This document shows positions 1-10,283 of a DNA stretch of 64,000 bases, one piece after another (positions within the stretch are counted from its first letter, which is position 1; each line of letters opens with the position of its first letter). The stretch is from Actinoplanes nipponensis (lineage in GTDB: Bacteria; Actinomycetota; Actinomycetes; Mycobacteriales; Micromonosporaceae), in NCBI RefSeq assembly GCF_016862275.1, contig NZ_BOMQ01000008.1:62001-126000 (forward strand), read 5' to 3'. The notes under the pieces were generated by a model that worked only from the letters and a program-made list of their open reading frames with translations, did not search any database and had not been told where the DNA came from. Position numbers and translations under genes: made by a program.

Positions 1-1287
1 GCGCCGATCGCCGTGCTCGCCGTCGCCGGGGCCGCCACCATCGGGTACGCCACCCAGGCCACACCGTCCTGGACGTACGCCGTCGCGCCGGTCATCGCGC
101 TGTTCACCGCCGTGCGCAACGGTCACCGCCGGCCCGCGCTCGTCGTCGCGGCCGCCGGCTACCTCGCCTATCTGACGGTCACCTGGTTCGGCGCGGGTCC
201 GCTCGGGTTGTCGGCCGCCGCCCGCCCGTCCGTGCGCGACGCCGTGCTGGCCGCCCTGATCCTGGCCCTGACCGCGTTCATCGGCAGCGCGGCCGGGGCC
301 CGGGCGGCGTACCTGACCGAGCTGTCCAAGGCCAACGCCGAACGTGCCCGGGCCAAGGAGGAGCAGGAACGCCGCCAGGCCGCCGACGAACGGCTGCGCA
401 TCGCCCGCGAGCTGCACGACGTGCTCGGCCACCACCTGTCGCTGATCAACGTGCAGGCCGGGGTGGGGCTGCACCTGATGGACAACCGCCCGGAGCAGGC
501 CCGCGAGGCGCTGACCGCGATCAAGACCGCCAGCTCCGAGGCGCTGCGGGAGGTGCGCGCGGTGCTCGGCGTCCTGCGCCCGGAGGAGGAGGCGGCGCCC
601 CGGCAGCCCGCGCTGGGCCTGGACCGCCTCACCGACCTGACGGCCGACGCGGGCCTGCCGGTGACCACGGAGGTGGTGGGGCAGCGGCGCGCCCTGCCGG
701 CCGAGGTCGACCGGGCCGCGTACCGCATCGTCCAGGAGGCCCTCACCAACGTGCGCCGGCACGCTGCCTCCGGCGCCGCCGCCATCGTCTCGATCGCCTA
801 CGAGCCGGGCGAGCTGCGCCTGACGATCCGCAACGACGCCGGGACGGCCCCCGGCCCGCCCGACCCGGTCGGCCGGACCGGGCCGCCGGGCTTGTTGGGC
901 GGGGTCGGCCGGACCGGGCCGCCGGGCTTGTTGGGCGGGGTCGGCCGGACCGGACCGCCGGGCTTGCTGGGCGGGGTCGGCCGGACCGGACCGCCGGGAC
1001 CGCCGGGACCGCAGGGACCGCCGGACGAGCCGGGCGAACCGGGCGAACCGGACCCGGCCGGCCGGCTGGACGAGCCCGGCCGGACCGGGGCGGCCGGTGG
1101 TGGGGGCAGCGGGATCGTCGGGATCCGGACCGGGAAGGCCGGTGGCGGGGGCAGCGGGATCGCCGGGATGCGGGCCCGGGCCGCCAGCCTGGGCGGCTCG
1201 CTGCAGGCCGGGCCGCTGCCCGGCGGCGGCTACCTGGTCTCCGCCGTCCTGCCCACCGGCACCACCACGACCAGGGAGGTCGCATGA
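1..1287 (+). CDS. NarL-type sensor histidine kinase, 5'-truncated by the window, with collagen-like insert
   Basis: Membrane sensor kinase; the frame is open to base 1, so the true N-terminus lies outside. Counting from the GTG at base 13, residues 1-100 are hydrophobic membrane segments, a short charged coiled coil follows, then a HisKA_3 dimerisation/phosphoacceptor motif ([14 protein letters not shown], His135) and an HATPase_c domain (N-box EALTNVRRH near residue 245, G-box GIAGMRARA near 385). Between strand LTIRND (about 270) and the G-box sits an insert of about 95 residues rich in Gly-Pro-Pro triplets, with a 12-residue unit repeated. The normal domain has only a short linker there. 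The stop overlaps the next start (ATGA), so kinase and regulator are translationally coupled. It should phosphorylate the adjacent regulator; the signal is unknown. The family is clear; whether the insert allows activity is not. Confidence 0.9.
   Translation, partial: APIAVLAVAGAATIGYATQATPSWTYAVAPVIALFTAVRNGHRRPALVVAAAGYLAYLTVTWFGAGPLGLSAAARPSVRDAVLAALILALTAFIGSAAGARAAYLTELSKANAERARAKEEQERRQAADERLRIARELHDVLGHHLSLINVQAGVGLHLMDNRPEQAREALTAIKTASSEALREVRAVLGVLRPEEEAAPRQPALGLDRLTDLTADAGLPVTTEVVGQRRALPAEVDRAAYRIVQEALTNVRRHAASGAAAIVSIAYEPGELRLTIRNDAGTAPGPPDPVGRTGPPGLLGGVGRTGPPGLLGGVGRTGPPGLLGGVGRTGPPGPPGPQGPPDEPGEPGEPDPAGRLDEPGRTGAAGGGGSGIVGIRTGKAGGGGSGIAGMRARAASLGGSLQAGPLPGGGYLVSAVLPTGTTTTREVA
868..1011 (+). 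repeat. 36-bp tandem repeat coding for collagen-like units
   Basis: Three near-identical 36-bp units (868-903, 904-939, 940-975) and a diverging fourth (976-1011) lie in frame inside the kinase gene. Each encodes [12 protein letters not shown]. The third and fourth differ from the first two by a few G/A and T/C substitutions. The following stretch to about 1060 continues as degenerate Gly-x-Pro triplets, and a second duplicated block coding GGGGSGI follows at about 1096-1170. Whole-codon units keep the frame, as expected for replication-slippage expansion. Confidence 0.9.
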
Positions 1288-1970
1288 TCACCGTGCTGCT
1301 GGCGGACGACCAGGCGCTGGTCCGGGCCGGGTTCCGGGCGCTGCTCAACGCGGAGCCCGACATCGAGGTGGTCGCCGAGGCCGGCGACGGCCTGGAGGCG
1401 GCCCGGCTGGCCGCGCAGACCCGCCCGGACGTGGTGCTGATGGACATCCGGATGCCCGGCGTGGACGGCCTGGAGGCGACCCGCCGCATCGTCGCCGACC
1501 CGGCGCTGGCCGCCACCCGGGTGGTCATCCTGACCACCTTCGAGCTGGACGAGTACGTCTTCGAGGCGCTGCGCACGGGCGCGTCCGGCTTCCTGGTCAA
1601 GGACACCGAACCGGTCGAGCTGCTGCGCGCGGTGCGGGCGGTCGCGGCCGGCGACGCCCTGCTGTCGCCGAGTGTCACCCGCCGGGTCATCGGCGAGTTC
1701 GCCGTCCCGGGCGGCCGCGGCCGGCCGACGGCGCCGCCCGAGGAGGCCGAGCGCCGCCTGGAGCAGCTCACCGACCGCGAACGCGAGGTGATGGTGCTGG
1801 TCGGCGAGGGACTGTCCAACGACGAGATCGCCGCCCGGCTGGTGATCAGCCCGGCGACGGCGAAGACGCACGTCAGCCGGACCATGGTCAAGCTCGGCGC
1901 CCGCGACCGGGCCCAGCTGGTGGTGCACGCCTACGAGGCCGGCCTGATCCGTCCCGGCTGGCTCGCCTGA
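1284..1970 (+). CDS. NarL/FixJ-family response regulator
   Basis: DNA-binding response regulator of 228 residues, the normal family length. The receiver domain has the acidic pair D8-D9, phosphoacceptor D54 (in VVLMDIRMP), the switch Thr in VVILTTF and the conserved Lys in GFLVKD. After a Pro/Arg-rich linker, a LuxR-type helix-turn-helix spans about 158-215 ([22 protein letters not shown], then [19 protein letters not shown]). The ATG overlaps the kinase stop by four bases, so this is the cognate regulator. Targets are unknown. All catalytic residues are present. Confidence 0.95.
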   Translation: MITVLLADDQALVRAGFRALLNAEPDIEVVAEAGDGLEAARLAAQTRPDVVLMDIRMPGVDGLEATRRIVADPALAATRVVILTTFELDEYVFEALRTGASGFLVKDTEPVELLRAVRAVAAGDALLSPSVTRRVIGEFAVPGGRGRPTAPPEEAERRLEQLTDREREVMVLVGEGLSNDEIAARLVISPATAKTHVSRTMVKLGARDRAQLVVHAYEAGLIRPGWLA

Positions 1971-1999
1971 GGGGTGGTCGATCGGCGCTCAGCGCCCCG

Positions 2000-2773
2000 T
2001 CACTTCTCGACGTGCTTGCGGAGGGTCTCGTAGAGCTGGCGGTCCGCGGGCCGGCTGTAGATCGTGCGGTCGGCGCCCAGCAGCACCACGAACGGGCACT
2101 CCTCGTCCTCGCCCGTCAGCCGCTTCTCCAGCACCTTGCGGCCCGTCGCGACCTCGTACAGGGTGAGCCGGTACGTCGCCGCGCGCATCGGGACCCTCAG
2201 GTCCTTCGGGTCGTCGAACTTGCAGGTGGCGACCTTCTTGCCGGTCGCGGTCAGGTCCACGCAGGCCACCAGGCGCACCTTGGCCGGCGACGACGGGTCC
2301 CACGCCTTCTGCTTCGGCGCGGTGTACCAGTTCGGGATGTCGAACAGCGTCTCCTCCTGCCGGTCGTCGGCGTCCTTGCTGTCCGCGGTGAAGATGCTGA
2401 CCGGCTGGATGCCCTTGGACTGCACCTTGGGCGACTTCGGGTAGTACCAGCGCTCACAGACCCGCTTCAGGTCGTTCGCGGTGCGTACCGGATAGGAGCT
2501 GGCCCGCGGCACCTCGGCGACCGGCTCCTCGCCGGCGGTGGCCGGGGCGCCGGAGCGCAGCGGCATGGACACGCCCTTCGCCAGCGGCGGTGTCGTGCTC
2601 CTGATCGCCCGGACCCCGGCCAGGGTCACCCCGGCGAGGCACCCGGCCACCAGCACGATGCCGATCACTGTCGCCCAGATCCGCCCGTGCGAGCGGCGCG
2701 GCGTGGGCGCCGCGGCCTGGGCCGGCCCGGCCGGGAACTCCGGTCCGGTCGGTGTCACCTGCGTGTCCTCCAT
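2000..2773 (-). CDS. Membrane-anchored protein of unknown function
   Basis: A 257-residue protein. An N-terminal cytoplasmic Pro/Ala-rich segment (1-30) precedes one transmembrane helix (about 32-54, IWATVIGIVLVAGCLAGVTLAGV). The rest is a predicted extracytoplasmic domain containing four Cys (CERWYY, VACVDL, TCKFDD, EECPFV) that could form disulfides. The layout resembles many actinobacterial single-pass proteins with a short cytosolic tail and exported sensor-like domain. No catalytic motif is recognised. It is convergent with the response regulator and separated from the Nudix gene by about 50 bp. Confidence 0.75.
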   Translation of the reverse strand: MEDTQVTPTGPEFPAGPAQAAAPTPRRSHGRIWATVIGIVLVAGCLAGVTLAGVRAIRSTTPPLAKGVSMPLRSGAPATAGEEPVAEVPRASSYPVRTANDLKRVCERWYYPKSPKVQSKGIQPVSIFTADSKDADDRQEETLFDIPNWYTAPKQKAWDPSSPAKVRLVACVDLTATGKKVATCKFDDPKDLRVPMRAATYRLTLYEVATGRKVLEKRLTGEDEECPFVVLLGADRTIYSRPADRQLYETLRKHVEK

Positions 2774-2824
2774 GAGCCGCCTTCCCCGTGTCCGGCCTGG
2801 AAGCGGCGATCATATAGGCGTCCG

Positions 2825-3319
2825 TCAGTAGCCGGGGACTCCGTTCTCGCCGGGCCGGGCGAACCAGGCCGGCGCGTCCGGCGCCAGCGACGTGCGGATG
2901 CGCACCAGCGCGAACGGGTTCAGCTCCGGCAGCGCGTCCGGGGCGAACCAGCCGACCGCGATCGACTCGGTGTCGTTGACCCGGGCCTCGCCGCTCACCG
3001 CCCGGCAGCGGAACCACGTGTTGACCATGTGGCAGCGGTCGCCGTTGCCGTAGACCACCTCGTGCAGGGCCACGCCGGCCAGGCGCTCGATCGTCACCTG
3101 GATGCCGGTCTCCTCCTCGACCTCCCGGACCAGCGCGTCGGCGGGCTGCTCGCCCGGGTCCATCATCCCGGCGATCACCGACCACTGGTGGTTGTCGCTG
3201 CGCTGCCCGAGCAGGATCTCGCCGCGGTCGTTGAGGATGACCGCGCTGACCGTCGGGAACATGATCAGGTCGTGGCCGACCCGGGCGCGCAGGTTCTTCA
3301 CGTAGTCGGAGGCAGGCAT
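2825..3319 (-). CDS. Nudix hydrolase
   Basis: A 164-residue Nudix pyrophosphohydrolase, acting on a nucleoside-diphosphate-linked substrate that the sequence does not specify. The Nudix box is complete around residues 56-78: G-x5-E-x7-REVEEETGI follows GMMDPGEQPADALV. The metal-binding REVEEE glutamates are present. Length and layout (NDRGEILLGQRSDN before the box, WFAPDALPELNP after it) match MutT-like cytosolic proteins. It is a stand-alone gene, divergent from the GH63 glycosidase, with 168 bp between the starts. Confidence 0.92.
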   Translation of the reverse strand: MPASDYVKNLRARVGHDLIMFPTVSAVILNDRGEILLGQRSDNHQWSVIAGMMDPGEQPADALVREVEEETGIQVTIERLAGVALHEVVYGNGDRCHMVNTWFRCRAVSGEARVNDTESIAVGWFAPDALPELNPFALVRIRTSLAPDAPAWFARPGENGVPGY

Positions 3320-3432
3320 GCGGCCACCCTAGTGATGACCATGTCCGGCCCGGCGGGAAAGGCCGGCATCCGGGTCAGGGAAGCAGTGTGCCGGGCGCGG
3401 ACGATCTTCGGCGGTCGCCTCCGTTATCGTTC

Positions 3433-3450
3433 GTAACACCTGTCAGTAAC
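3433..3450. promoter_or_regulatory. Candidate operator shared with the GH13 gene (GTAACACNNGTNAGTAAC)
   Basis: GTAACACCTGTCAGTAAC lies upstream of the GH63 glycosidase. It matches 15 of 18 positions of the sequence at 24945-24962 before the GH13 alpha-glucosidase. It contains a 12-bp imperfect dyad (TAACA-CC-TGTCA) and a flanking direct GTAAC. The size and symmetry are compatible with a LacI-family operator, and a LacI-type regulator is encoded at 23851. The assignment to that regulator is inference. Confidence 0.6.
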
Positions 3451-3487
3451 AATGCGGCGGGTGGGACCGAGGGGGGTGAGCGGCGGC

Positions 3488-6094
3488 GTGGCGGAGCGCG
3501 AGCGCCTGGCCCAGGCCGATTCCGGCGAGCGGAACTGGCGCGCCTGGGGCCCCTACCTCGCCGAACGCGCCTGGGGCACGGTCCGGGAGGACTACAGCGA
3601 GCACGGCACCGCCTGGGACTACTTCCCGCACGACCACGCGCGGTCGCGGGCGTACCGCTGGAACGACGACGGCATGGCCGGGGTCTGCGACGACCGGCAG
3701 ACCTTCTGCTTCGCCCTGGCCCTGTGGAACGGCCGGGACCCGATCCTCAAGGAGCGGATGTTCGGTCTCGGCGGCGACGGCGGCAACCACGGCGAGGACG
3801 CCAAGGAGTACTGGTGGTACCAGGACTCGACGCCGACCCACTCGTGGATGCGCTGGCGCTACCACTACCCGCAGACCGCGTTCCCGTACGACGAGCTGGT
3901 CCGGGTCAACGGGCAGCGCTCGCGGGAGGAGCCGGAGTACGAGCTCATCGACACCGGCGTCTTCGACGACGACCGGTTCTGGGTGGTCACCGTCGACTAC
4001 GCCAAGGCGGACGTGCACGACATGGGCATCGTCGTCACCGTCGCCAACCGCGGCCCGGAGGAAGCCACCCTGCACGTGCTGCCCACGCTGTGGTTCCGCA
4101 ACACCTGGTCCTGGGGCGCGGCGAACCGGCCGGTGCCGGTCATCACCGGCAGTGACGGGCGGCTGCACGGCGAGCACCGGACGCTCGGGCACATCACGCT
4201 GGACGGCGAGGCGGCCCCGCCCGCGCTGGTCTGCGACAACGAGACCAACGCGCAGCGGCTCTGGGGCCTGCCCGGCACCAGCACGTACCCCAAGGACGGG
4301 ATCAACGACCACGTCGTCGCGGGCGCCCCGACGGTCAACCCGGCCGGCACGGGCACCAAGGGCGCGCTGCACTACGAGGTGACGCTGGGCCCGGGGGAGT
4401 CCCGGCAGATCCGGCTGCGGCTGACCCGTACCGATGAGGCGCCCGGCCCCCCCGACCTCGGTGACGGCCTCACGGCGGTGCTGCGCGACCGGCTCGCGGA
4501 GGCCGACGCCTACTTCGCCGAGGTGATCCCGGCCGCCGCCTCCGCCGAGGAGGCCGCGGTGGCCCGGCAGGGCATCGCCGGGCTGATGTGGGGCAAGCAG
4601 TTCTACCACTTCGACGTCAAGCAGTGGCTGCACGGCGATCCCGGCTCCGCGCCGCCGCCGCCCGGCCGGCGCTACGGGCGCAACAACGCCTGGTGGCACA
4701 TGAACAGCTTCGACGTCATCTCCATGCCCGACCCCTGGGAGTACCCCTGGTACGCGGCCTGGGACCTGGCGTTCCACTGCGTCTCGATCGCCCGGGTCGA
4801 CCCGGGCTTCGCCAAGGCGCAGCTGCTGCTGTTGCTGCGCGAGTGGTACATGCACCCCAACGGGCAGATCCCGGCCTACGAGTGGGCGTTCGGCGACGTC
4901 AACCCGCCGGTGCACGCCTGGGCCGCGCTGAACGTCTTCGAGATCGACGGCGGCCGGGACTTCGACTTCCTGGCCCGGGTCATGCACAAGCTGCTGCTGA
5001 ACTTCACCTGGTGGGTCAACCGCAAGGACGTCGGCGGCAACAACGTCTTCGAGGGCGGCTTCCTCGGGCTGGACAACGTGGGCCCGTTCGACCGGTCCGC
5101 GGCGCTGCCGGTGGCCGGCGTGCTGGAGCAGTCCGACGGCACCGGCTGGATGGCCATGTACGCGCTCAACCTGCTCGACATGTCGGTCCGGCTGGCCCTG
5201 CACGACCGCACCTACGAGGACATGGCCACCAAGTTCTTCGAGCACTTCGCGTACATCGCCGAGGCGGCGTACCGGCAGGGGCTGTGGGACGACGAGGACT
5301 GTTTCTTCTACGACGTGCTGCGCCTGCCCGACGGGCACCGGATGCCGCTCAAGGCCCGGTCCATCGTGGGCCTGCTGCCGCTCGCGGCGACCACCCGGCT
5401 GTCCGCCGGCACCCTGAACCGGCTGCCCGAGCTGGCCGCGCGGCTGCGCTGGCTGCTGGCCGGGCAGGCCGAGTACGCCGACGTGATCAGCGCCCGCCGG
5501 CTGTCGGCCGACGGCCGCCAGCAGCGGCTGCTGTCCATGGTGGGCCAGGACCAGCTGCTGCGAATCCTGGCCCGGATGCTCGACCCGGAGGAGTTCCTGT
5601 CCCCGTACGGGCTCAGGACGCTCTCCCGCGCGCACCTGGAGAAGCCGTTCACGGTGCACCTGGGCGGCTCGGAGTTCACCGTCGGCTACGAGCCCGCGGA
5701 GAGCACCAGCGGCCTGTTCGGCGGCAACTCCAACTGGCGCGGCCCGGTCTGGATGCCGGTCAACTACCTGCTCATCGAGGCGCTGCGGGAGTTCGCGGCG
5801 TTCTTCGGCGACGACCTGATGGTGGAGTACCCGACCGGCTCGCAGACCAAGATGCCGCTGAGCGCGGTCGCCGACGACCTGTCGCGGCGGCTGGTGTCGC
5901 TGTTCGTCCCGGACTCGTGGGGCCGGCGGCCGATCTACGGCGCGCAGGAGGTCTTCCAGAGCCACCCGGACTGGAAGGACCTGGTCTCCTTCCCCGAGTA
6001 CTTCCACGGCGACAACGGCGCCGGGCTGGGCGCCTGGCACCAGACCGGCTGGACCGCCCTGGTGGTGGACCTGATCCTGACCCTGCACCGATAG
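3488..6094 (+). CDS. GH63-type (alpha/alpha)6-barrel glycoside hydrolase
   Basis: Large cytosolic glycosidase (868 residues from this start) resembling bacterial GH63 / mannosyl-oligosaccharide glucosidase-like enzymes. N-terminal motifs are [20 protein letters not shown] and [14 protein letters not shown]; a beta-rich N-domain ends near residue 330. The helical barrel then carries [52 protein letters not shown] and a C-terminal [21 protein letters not shown], where GH63 acid/base residues are expected. The GTG start at 3488 is preferred because GAGGGGG lies about 11 bp upstream; in-frame ATG 3452 and GTG 3476 are alternatives. It probably hydrolyses an alpha-glucoside or mannosylglycerate-like sugar; substrate not determinable. 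The shared operator links it to the LacI/GH13 genes 20 kb away. Confidence 0.88.
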   Translation: MAERERLAQADSGERNWRAWGPYLAERAWGTVREDYSEHGTAWDYFPHDHARSRAYRWNDDGMAGVCDDRQTFCFALALWNGRDPILKERMFGLGGDGGNHGEDAKEYWWYQDSTPTHSWMRWRYHYPQTAFPYDELVRVNGQRSREEPEYELIDTGVFDDDRFWVVTVDYAKADVHDMGIVVTVANRGPEEATLHVLPTLWFRNTWSWGAANRPVPVITGSDGRLHGEHRTLGHITLDGEAAPPALVCDNETNAQRLWGLPGTSTYPKDGINDHVVAGAPTVNPAGTGTKGALHYEVTLGPGESRQIRLRLTRTDEAPGPPDLGDGLTAVLRDRLAEADAYFAEVIPAAASAEEAAVARQGIAGLMWGKQFYHFDVKQWLHGDPGSAPPPPGRRYGRNNAWWHMNSFDVISMPDPWEYPWYAAWDLAFHCVSIARVDPGFAKAQLLLLLREWYMHPNGQIPAYEWAFGDVNPPVHAWAALNVFEIDGGRDFDFLARVMHKLLLNFTWWVNRKDVGGNNVFEGGFLGLDNVGPFDRSAALPVAGVLEQSDGTGWMAMYALNLLDMSVRLALHDRTYEDMATKFFEHFAYIAEAAYRQGLWDDEDCFFYDVLRLPDGHRMPLKARSIVGLLPLAATTRLSAGTLNRLPELAARLRWLLAGQAEYADVISARRLSADGRQQRLLSMVGQDQLLRILARMLDPEEFLSPYGLRTLSRAHLEKPFTVHLGGSEFTVGYEPAESTSGLFGGNSNWRGPVWMPVNYLLIEALREFAAFFGDDLMVEYPTGSQTKMPLSAVADDLSRRLVSLFVPDSWGRRPIYGAQEVFQSHPDWKDLVSFPEYFHGDNGAGLGAWHQTGWTALVVDLILTLHR

Positions 6095-6101
6095 GAGCGG
6101 C

Positions 6102-6935
6102 ATGGAATTCGGCGTCGGCTACTTCCCCACCCACGACGGGATGCGTCCCGGCGCGGTCGCCCGGCTGGTCGAGGAGCACGGTCAGGACGCGTTGTTCTTC
6201 GCCGAGCACACCCACATCCCGGCCAGCCGGCTCAGCCCGTGGGGCGACGGCAGCCGGCAGCTGCCCCGCAAGTACGCCCACACGTACGACCTGTTCGTGG
6301 CGCTGACCGCCGCGGCCGAGGCGACCAGCCGGCTGCGCGTGGGCAGCGGCGTCTGCCTGGTCGTCGAGCGCGACCCGATCGTCACCGCCAAGGAGGTCGC
6401 CAGCGTCGACCACCTGTCCGGCGGCCGGTTCGAGTTCGGCGTCGGCGCGGGCTGGAACCGCGAGGAGATGGCCAACCACGGCACGGACCCCCGGACCCGG
6501 ATGGCCCTGCTCACCGAGCGGGTGCAGGCGATGCAGGCGATCTGGACCCAGGACGAGGCGTCCTACGCCGGGAAGTTCGTGACCTTCGACCGGATCTGGT
6601 CGTGGCCCAAGCCGGCCCAGCACCCGTGGCCGCCGGTGCTGATCGGCGGCGGCGGCCCGACCGTGCTGGACCGGGTGCTGGCCTGGGCCGACGGCTGGTT
6701 CCCGCAGTGGCACGACGAGGACCTGTTCGGCCGCATCGCCGAGTTGCGGTCCCGCGCGGAACGGCCGCTGCAGATCCAGGTGCTCAGCGTGCCGCCGGAC
6801 CCGAAGGCGCTGGAGCGGCTGGCCGAGGCGGGCGTGCACCGGGCGTCGAGCTGGCTGCCGTCCGGCCCGCGCGGCGTGGTCGAGGCCGGGCTGGCCAAGT
6901 GGGAGCAGGCGGTCGCCGACCTCACCGGCCGGTGA
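6102..6935 (+). CDS. LLM-class F420-dependent oxidoreductase
   Basis: A 277-residue luciferase-like (beta/alpha)8-barrel protein of the actinobacterial F420-dependent subgroup. Typical signatures are the N-terminal FGVGYFPTHDGM, EEHGQDALFFAEHTH, the cofactor loop LRVGSGVCLVVERDPIVTAKEVASVDHLSGGRFEFGVGAG (quoted in part) and WPPVLIGGGGPTVLDRV. It begins 7 bp after the glycosidase stop and is probably cotranscribed with it. Oxidation or reduction of a small substrate with F420 is known for the family; the substrate is unknown. Confidence 0.88.
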   Translation: MEFGVGYFPTHDGMRPGAVARLVEEHGQDALFFAEHTHIPASRLSPWGDGSRQLPRKYAHTYDLFVALTAAAEATSRLRVGSGVCLVVERDPIVTAKEVASVDHLSGGRFEFGVGAGWNREEMANHGTDPRTRMALLTERVQAMQAIWTQDEASYAGKFVTFDRIWSWPKPAQHPWPPVLIGGGGPTVLDRVLAWADGWFPQWHDEDLFGRIAELRSRAERPLQIQVLSVPPDPKALERLAEAGVHRASSWLPSGPRGVVEAGLAKWEQAVADLTGR

Positions 6936-7004
6936 GCCACTGAGCCCGGGGAATAGGTACGCGGACTCAGGAGCGCGGCGGCCGGCACGACGAGGATCGA
7001 GGCC

Positions 7005-10000
7005 GTGATCACGTACCCGTGCCCGTCGTGCCGTACCCCGGCCAACCTGACCTCCGGCTGCCCCGGCTGCGGCCGCGGCCCGGACCCGGACGCCGCCGAG
7101 GTGATCCGCCTGGACGCGGAGATCCCGGTGCTGACGGCCCGGCGGGCGGCCGCCGATCAGGCCCTGCGGCAGGCCTGGGACGCCCGGAACGCGGCGGTGG
7201 CGCGGATCCGCGCCGCGCTGGCGCCCCCGCCGGCGCCGGCCGCGCCCCGGCCCGCGCCCGCGCCCGTGCCCGTCCCCCGCACCAAGGAGGCCTCGACCCG
7301 GCTGGTGCAGAACGCGTTATTCCTGCTCGGCGGCCTGCTGCTGGCGGTGGCGGCCATCGTCTTCACGGCCGTGGCGTGGTCGCAGTTCGGCGTCGGCGGC
7401 CGGGCGCTGCTGCTGGGCGCGTTCACCGTGGCGGCCCTCGCGGCGCCGCTCGCCGCGCTGCGCCGGGGCCTGACCGCGACGGCGGAGACCTTCGCCGCCG
7501 TCGGCCTGCTGCTGGTGCTGCTGGACGGGTACGCCGCCTGGTACGTCAACCTGTTCGGCGTCGCCGACTACTCGCCCCTGGGGTACGCGGGAGCGGTCTG
7601 TGCCGTGACGGCCGCGGTGGCCGCCGGCTACGAGCACGTGACCGGGCTGGTCGGCCCCCGGTTCGTGGCGCTGGTCGTGGCCCAGCCGGTGCTGCCGCTG
7701 CTGGTGGCGCCGGTCCACCCGGAACCGACCGGGTGGGCGTACACGCTGGCGGCGGTGGCCCTGCTGAACCTGGCGGTGGTGCAGTTGCGCCGCTCCGCGC
7801 TCAGCGCGCTGGGGGTCACGGCGTACGTGCTCGGTGGCGCCGCCTCGGTCCTGGCCGCGCTGGCCGCCCTCCCCGATCTGTTCCTGCGCTTCGCGCCCGG
7901 CGACGTCGCCCTGGCGGCCGGCGCGCTGATCGTGGCGGCCGCGGTGCCGGTGGTCGCGGCCGTGCTGGCCCGGGCGCCGCTCGCCCAGTCGGTCACCGGC
8001 GGGCTGTCCGTCGTGGCGCTGGCCGTCGCGGCCGGCCGCTGCGCCGGCGTCGTCGCGGGCAGCTTCGCCGCCCCGGTGCTGGTGGCCGCGTCGGTCACGG
8101 CCGTGGCGGTGCTGGTCGCGGTGGTGCGCCGCCGGCTGCCCGAGCCGGTACGTTTCGGGCCGTGGCTCGGCGCGCTGGTCGTGGTGGCCGGCACCGGTAC
8201 CGCAGTCGTGGGCGGGACCGTCGCCACCGCGGTGACCGGCCGGGGCGACTGGCGGCTGCCGGCCGTGATCGTGCTGGTCACCGCCGCCCTGGCCGTGCTG
8301 GTGTCGCGGCGGGTGCAGCCGCACGTGGTCCTGGGCGGGTTCGCGCTGGTGGCGGTCGCGGCCCCGGCGGCGTTCGGCCTGCCCTGGTGGACCGGCCCCG
8401 GGCTGGAGCTGCTGGTGGTGGCGGCCGCACTCGCCCTGGCGCTGCGGGGCGCCCCGCCGTGGCCGGCCGCGGTGGCTGCCGGGCTGACCACGCACGCGGT
8501 GGCCGTCGCCTTCGACCGGCCGTGGGTCGCCTGCGCGACCCTGACCACGGTGGCCGTCATCGGTCTCACGACCGCCTTCGTGGCGCGGGCGATGCCGACA
8601 CCGGCGCGGCTGGTCGGGGGAGTGGCGCTGACCGCCGGGCTGCTGGCCGTGCCCGCGGCCGCCTGGAGCGGGACCGCGGCCCTGTCGCTGCCCGCACCGT
8701 GGCAGACCCGGATCGTGCTGGCGGCCGCGGCGCTGCTGGCCGGCGCCGTGCGGCTGCCCCTTGGCGGCTACCGGCCGTTCGCGCTGACCGCCGCCCTGCT
8801 GGGTGTCGTGTCGGCGCCGGCCTGGGCGTTCGCCTCCGGGGACTCCCCGGCGATCTACGCAGCCGGGGCGCTGCTGCTGGTCGCCCTGACCTTCGTGCGG
8901 ACGATCGTGACGGCTCTCGCCGCCGGGCCGCTGGTCGCCACGCTGCTGGTGACCACCGGGCCGAGCCTGGCCGGGGTGCTGCTGCGCCCGTACGAGTGGC
9001 TGGGGCGGATCTGGTCCGGGTCGCCGGCGGGCACCGGCGCCGGCCCGGTGGCCACCGCCGACGTGGTGGCGCTGGGGGTGCTCGCGGTGGCGGTGGGGAT
9101 CGCCGCGCACGCCGCGTCCGGCCGGGGCCGGGCCCTCTGGGCCGTCGCGCCGGTGCTGGCGGTGCTCGCGCCGATGGGCTTCGCCGCCGGGGGCGTGCCG
9201 TGGCCCGGCGTACCGGCGGAGAGCCTGATCATCGGGCTGGCCGGGCTGCTGGCCGTGGCGCTGCTGCGCCCGGGGGCGCCGGCGGCGCCGCTGGCGCTGG
9301 TCTGCGGTGCCCTGACCGGCGCCGGGCTCGCCGGGGCGCTGGCCACCCGGGGCGCGACGCTCGCCGCGCTGGGGCTGACCCTGGTCGCCGGCGCGGTGGC
9401 CGGCGTCGCCGGCCGGGCGCTCGCCGCGCGGCTGGCCGGGTGGCTGACCGGCGCCGGCGCAGCGCTCGCGTTGGCCTGGACGGCCGGCCGGGCGGCCGCG
9501 CTGTCCCCGCAGACCAGCGCCTTCGTCGTGCTCGGGGCGGCCGCCGCCGTCCTGGCCGTGGGGACGGTGCTGTCGACGCGCCGCGCGGTCGAGGGACGGA
9601 CCGTGCAGGTGGCGGCGCACGCCGGCGCTGTGGTCGCACTGCTGCTGGCGGCCGGGTCGATCCGGCACGCCGCCGCGGTGTGCACGTTCTGGGGGCTGGC
9701 GCTGGGCGTCCGGGCGCTGCGGCCCGGCGAGGCGGCGGTGGTCCGGCGCGGACACGTGCTGGCCGCCGCGGTGGCGGAGCTGGGCGGCTGGTGGTTGCTG
9801 ATCGCCGCCGAACGGGTGGCCACGGTCGAGGCGTACACGCTGCCCGCGGCCGGGGTGGCGGTGCTGGCCGGGTGGCTGGCGCGGCGTACCCGGCCGGGGC
9901 TGTCGAGCTGGGTGACGTACGGGCCGGCGCTGGGCGCGGCGCTGCTGCCGACGCTGGCGACGGTGCTGGCCGAGGAGGGCCAGCCGGTGCGCCGGCTGCT

Positions 10001-10247
10001 GCTCGGTCTGGGCGCGCTGGCGGTGCTGGTGGCCGGGGCGTACGGCCGGCTGCGGGCCCCGGTCGTCGCGGGCGGCGCGGTGCTCGCCGCGGTCGCCCTG
10101 CACGAGGTGGTGCTGGTCTGGGACCTGCTGCCGCGCTGGATCCCGCTGGCCGCCGCGGGCCTGCTGCTGGTCGGCCTGGCCATGACGCTGGAACGCCGCC
10201 GCCGCGACCTGGCGCGGTTCCGCGCCGCCCTGACCCGGATGCACTGA
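7005..10247 (+). CDS. SCO7613-like giant polytopic membrane protein with N-terminal zinc ribbon
   Basis: A 1080-residue integral membrane protein starting at GTG. Residues 5-25 carry paired CPSC and CPGC knuckles (a probable zinc ribbon). A charged helix and a Pro/Ala linker follow to about residue 95. From about 105 to the end lie many consecutive hydrophobic helices (of the order of 25-30), strongly biased to Ala, Val, Leu and Gly. This matches actinobacterial proteins annotated with an SCO7613 C-terminal region, whose function is unknown. It is stand-alone; the small membrane-protein gene downstream is convergent. Confidence 0.85.
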   Translation: MITYPCPSCRTPANLTSGCPGCGRGPDPDAAEVIRLDAEIPVLTARRAAADQALRQAWDARNAAVARIRAALAPPPAPAAPRPAPAPVPVPRTKEASTRLVQNALFLLGGLLLAVAAIVFTAVAWSQFGVGGRALLLGAFTVAALAAPLAALRRGLTATAETFAAVGLLLVLLDGYAAWYVNLFGVADYSPLGYAGAVCAVTAAVAAGYEHVTGLVGPRFVALVVAQPVLPLLVAPVHPEPTGWAYTLAAVALLNLAVVQLRRSALSALGVTAYVLGGAASVLAALAALPDLFLRFAPGDVALAAGALIVAAAVPVVAAVLARAPLAQSVTGGLSVVALAVAAGRCAGVVAGSFAAPVLVAASVTAVAVLVAVVRRRLPEPVRFGPWLGALVVVAGTGTAVVGGTVATAVTGRGDWRLPAVIVLVTAALAVLVSRRVQPHVVLGGFALVAVAAPAAFGLPWWTGPGLELLVVAAALALALRGAPPWPAAVAAGLTTHAVAVAFDRPWVACATLTTVAVIGLTTAFVARAMPTPARLVGGVALTAGLLAVPAAAWSGTAALSLPAPWQTRIVLAAAALLAGAVRLPLGGYRPFALTAALLGVVSAPAWAFASGDSPAIYAAGALLLVALTFVRTIVTALAAGPLVATLLVTTGPSLAGVLLRPYEWLGRIWSGSPAGTGAGPVATADVVALGVLAVAVGIAAHAASGRGRALWAVAPVLAVLAPMGFAAGGVPWPGVPAESLIIGLAGLLAVALLRPGAPAAPLALVCGALTGAGLAGALATRGATLAALGLTLVAGAVAGVAGRALAARLAGWLTGAGAALALAWTAGRAAALSPQTSAFVVLGAAAAVLAVGTVLSTRRAVEGRTVQVAAHAGAVVALLLAAGSIRHAAAVCTFWGLALGVRALRPGEAAVVRRGHVLAAAVAELGGWWLLIAAERVATVEAYTLPAAGVAVLAGWLARRTRPGLSSWVTYGPALGAALLPTLATVLAEEGQPVRRLLLGLGALAVLVAGAYGRLRAPVVAGGAVLAAVALHEVVLVWDLLPRWIPLAAAGLLLVGLAMTLERRRRDLARFRAALTRMH

Positions 10248-10283
10248 GCGGTCCTGGGTGGGCCGGTTCCGGACCCGGCGCCT

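Noticed and set aside
868..1011. Regular 36-bp repeats resembling a CRISPR array
   Set aside because: The units are directly adjacent with no spacers, lie in frame within a kinase gene and encode a Gly-Pro-rich repeat.
3443..6103. Minus-strand open frame of nearly 890 codons opposite the GH63 gene
   Set aside because: It has no motifs and shadow-type composition; the plus-strand product has convincing family signatures throughout.
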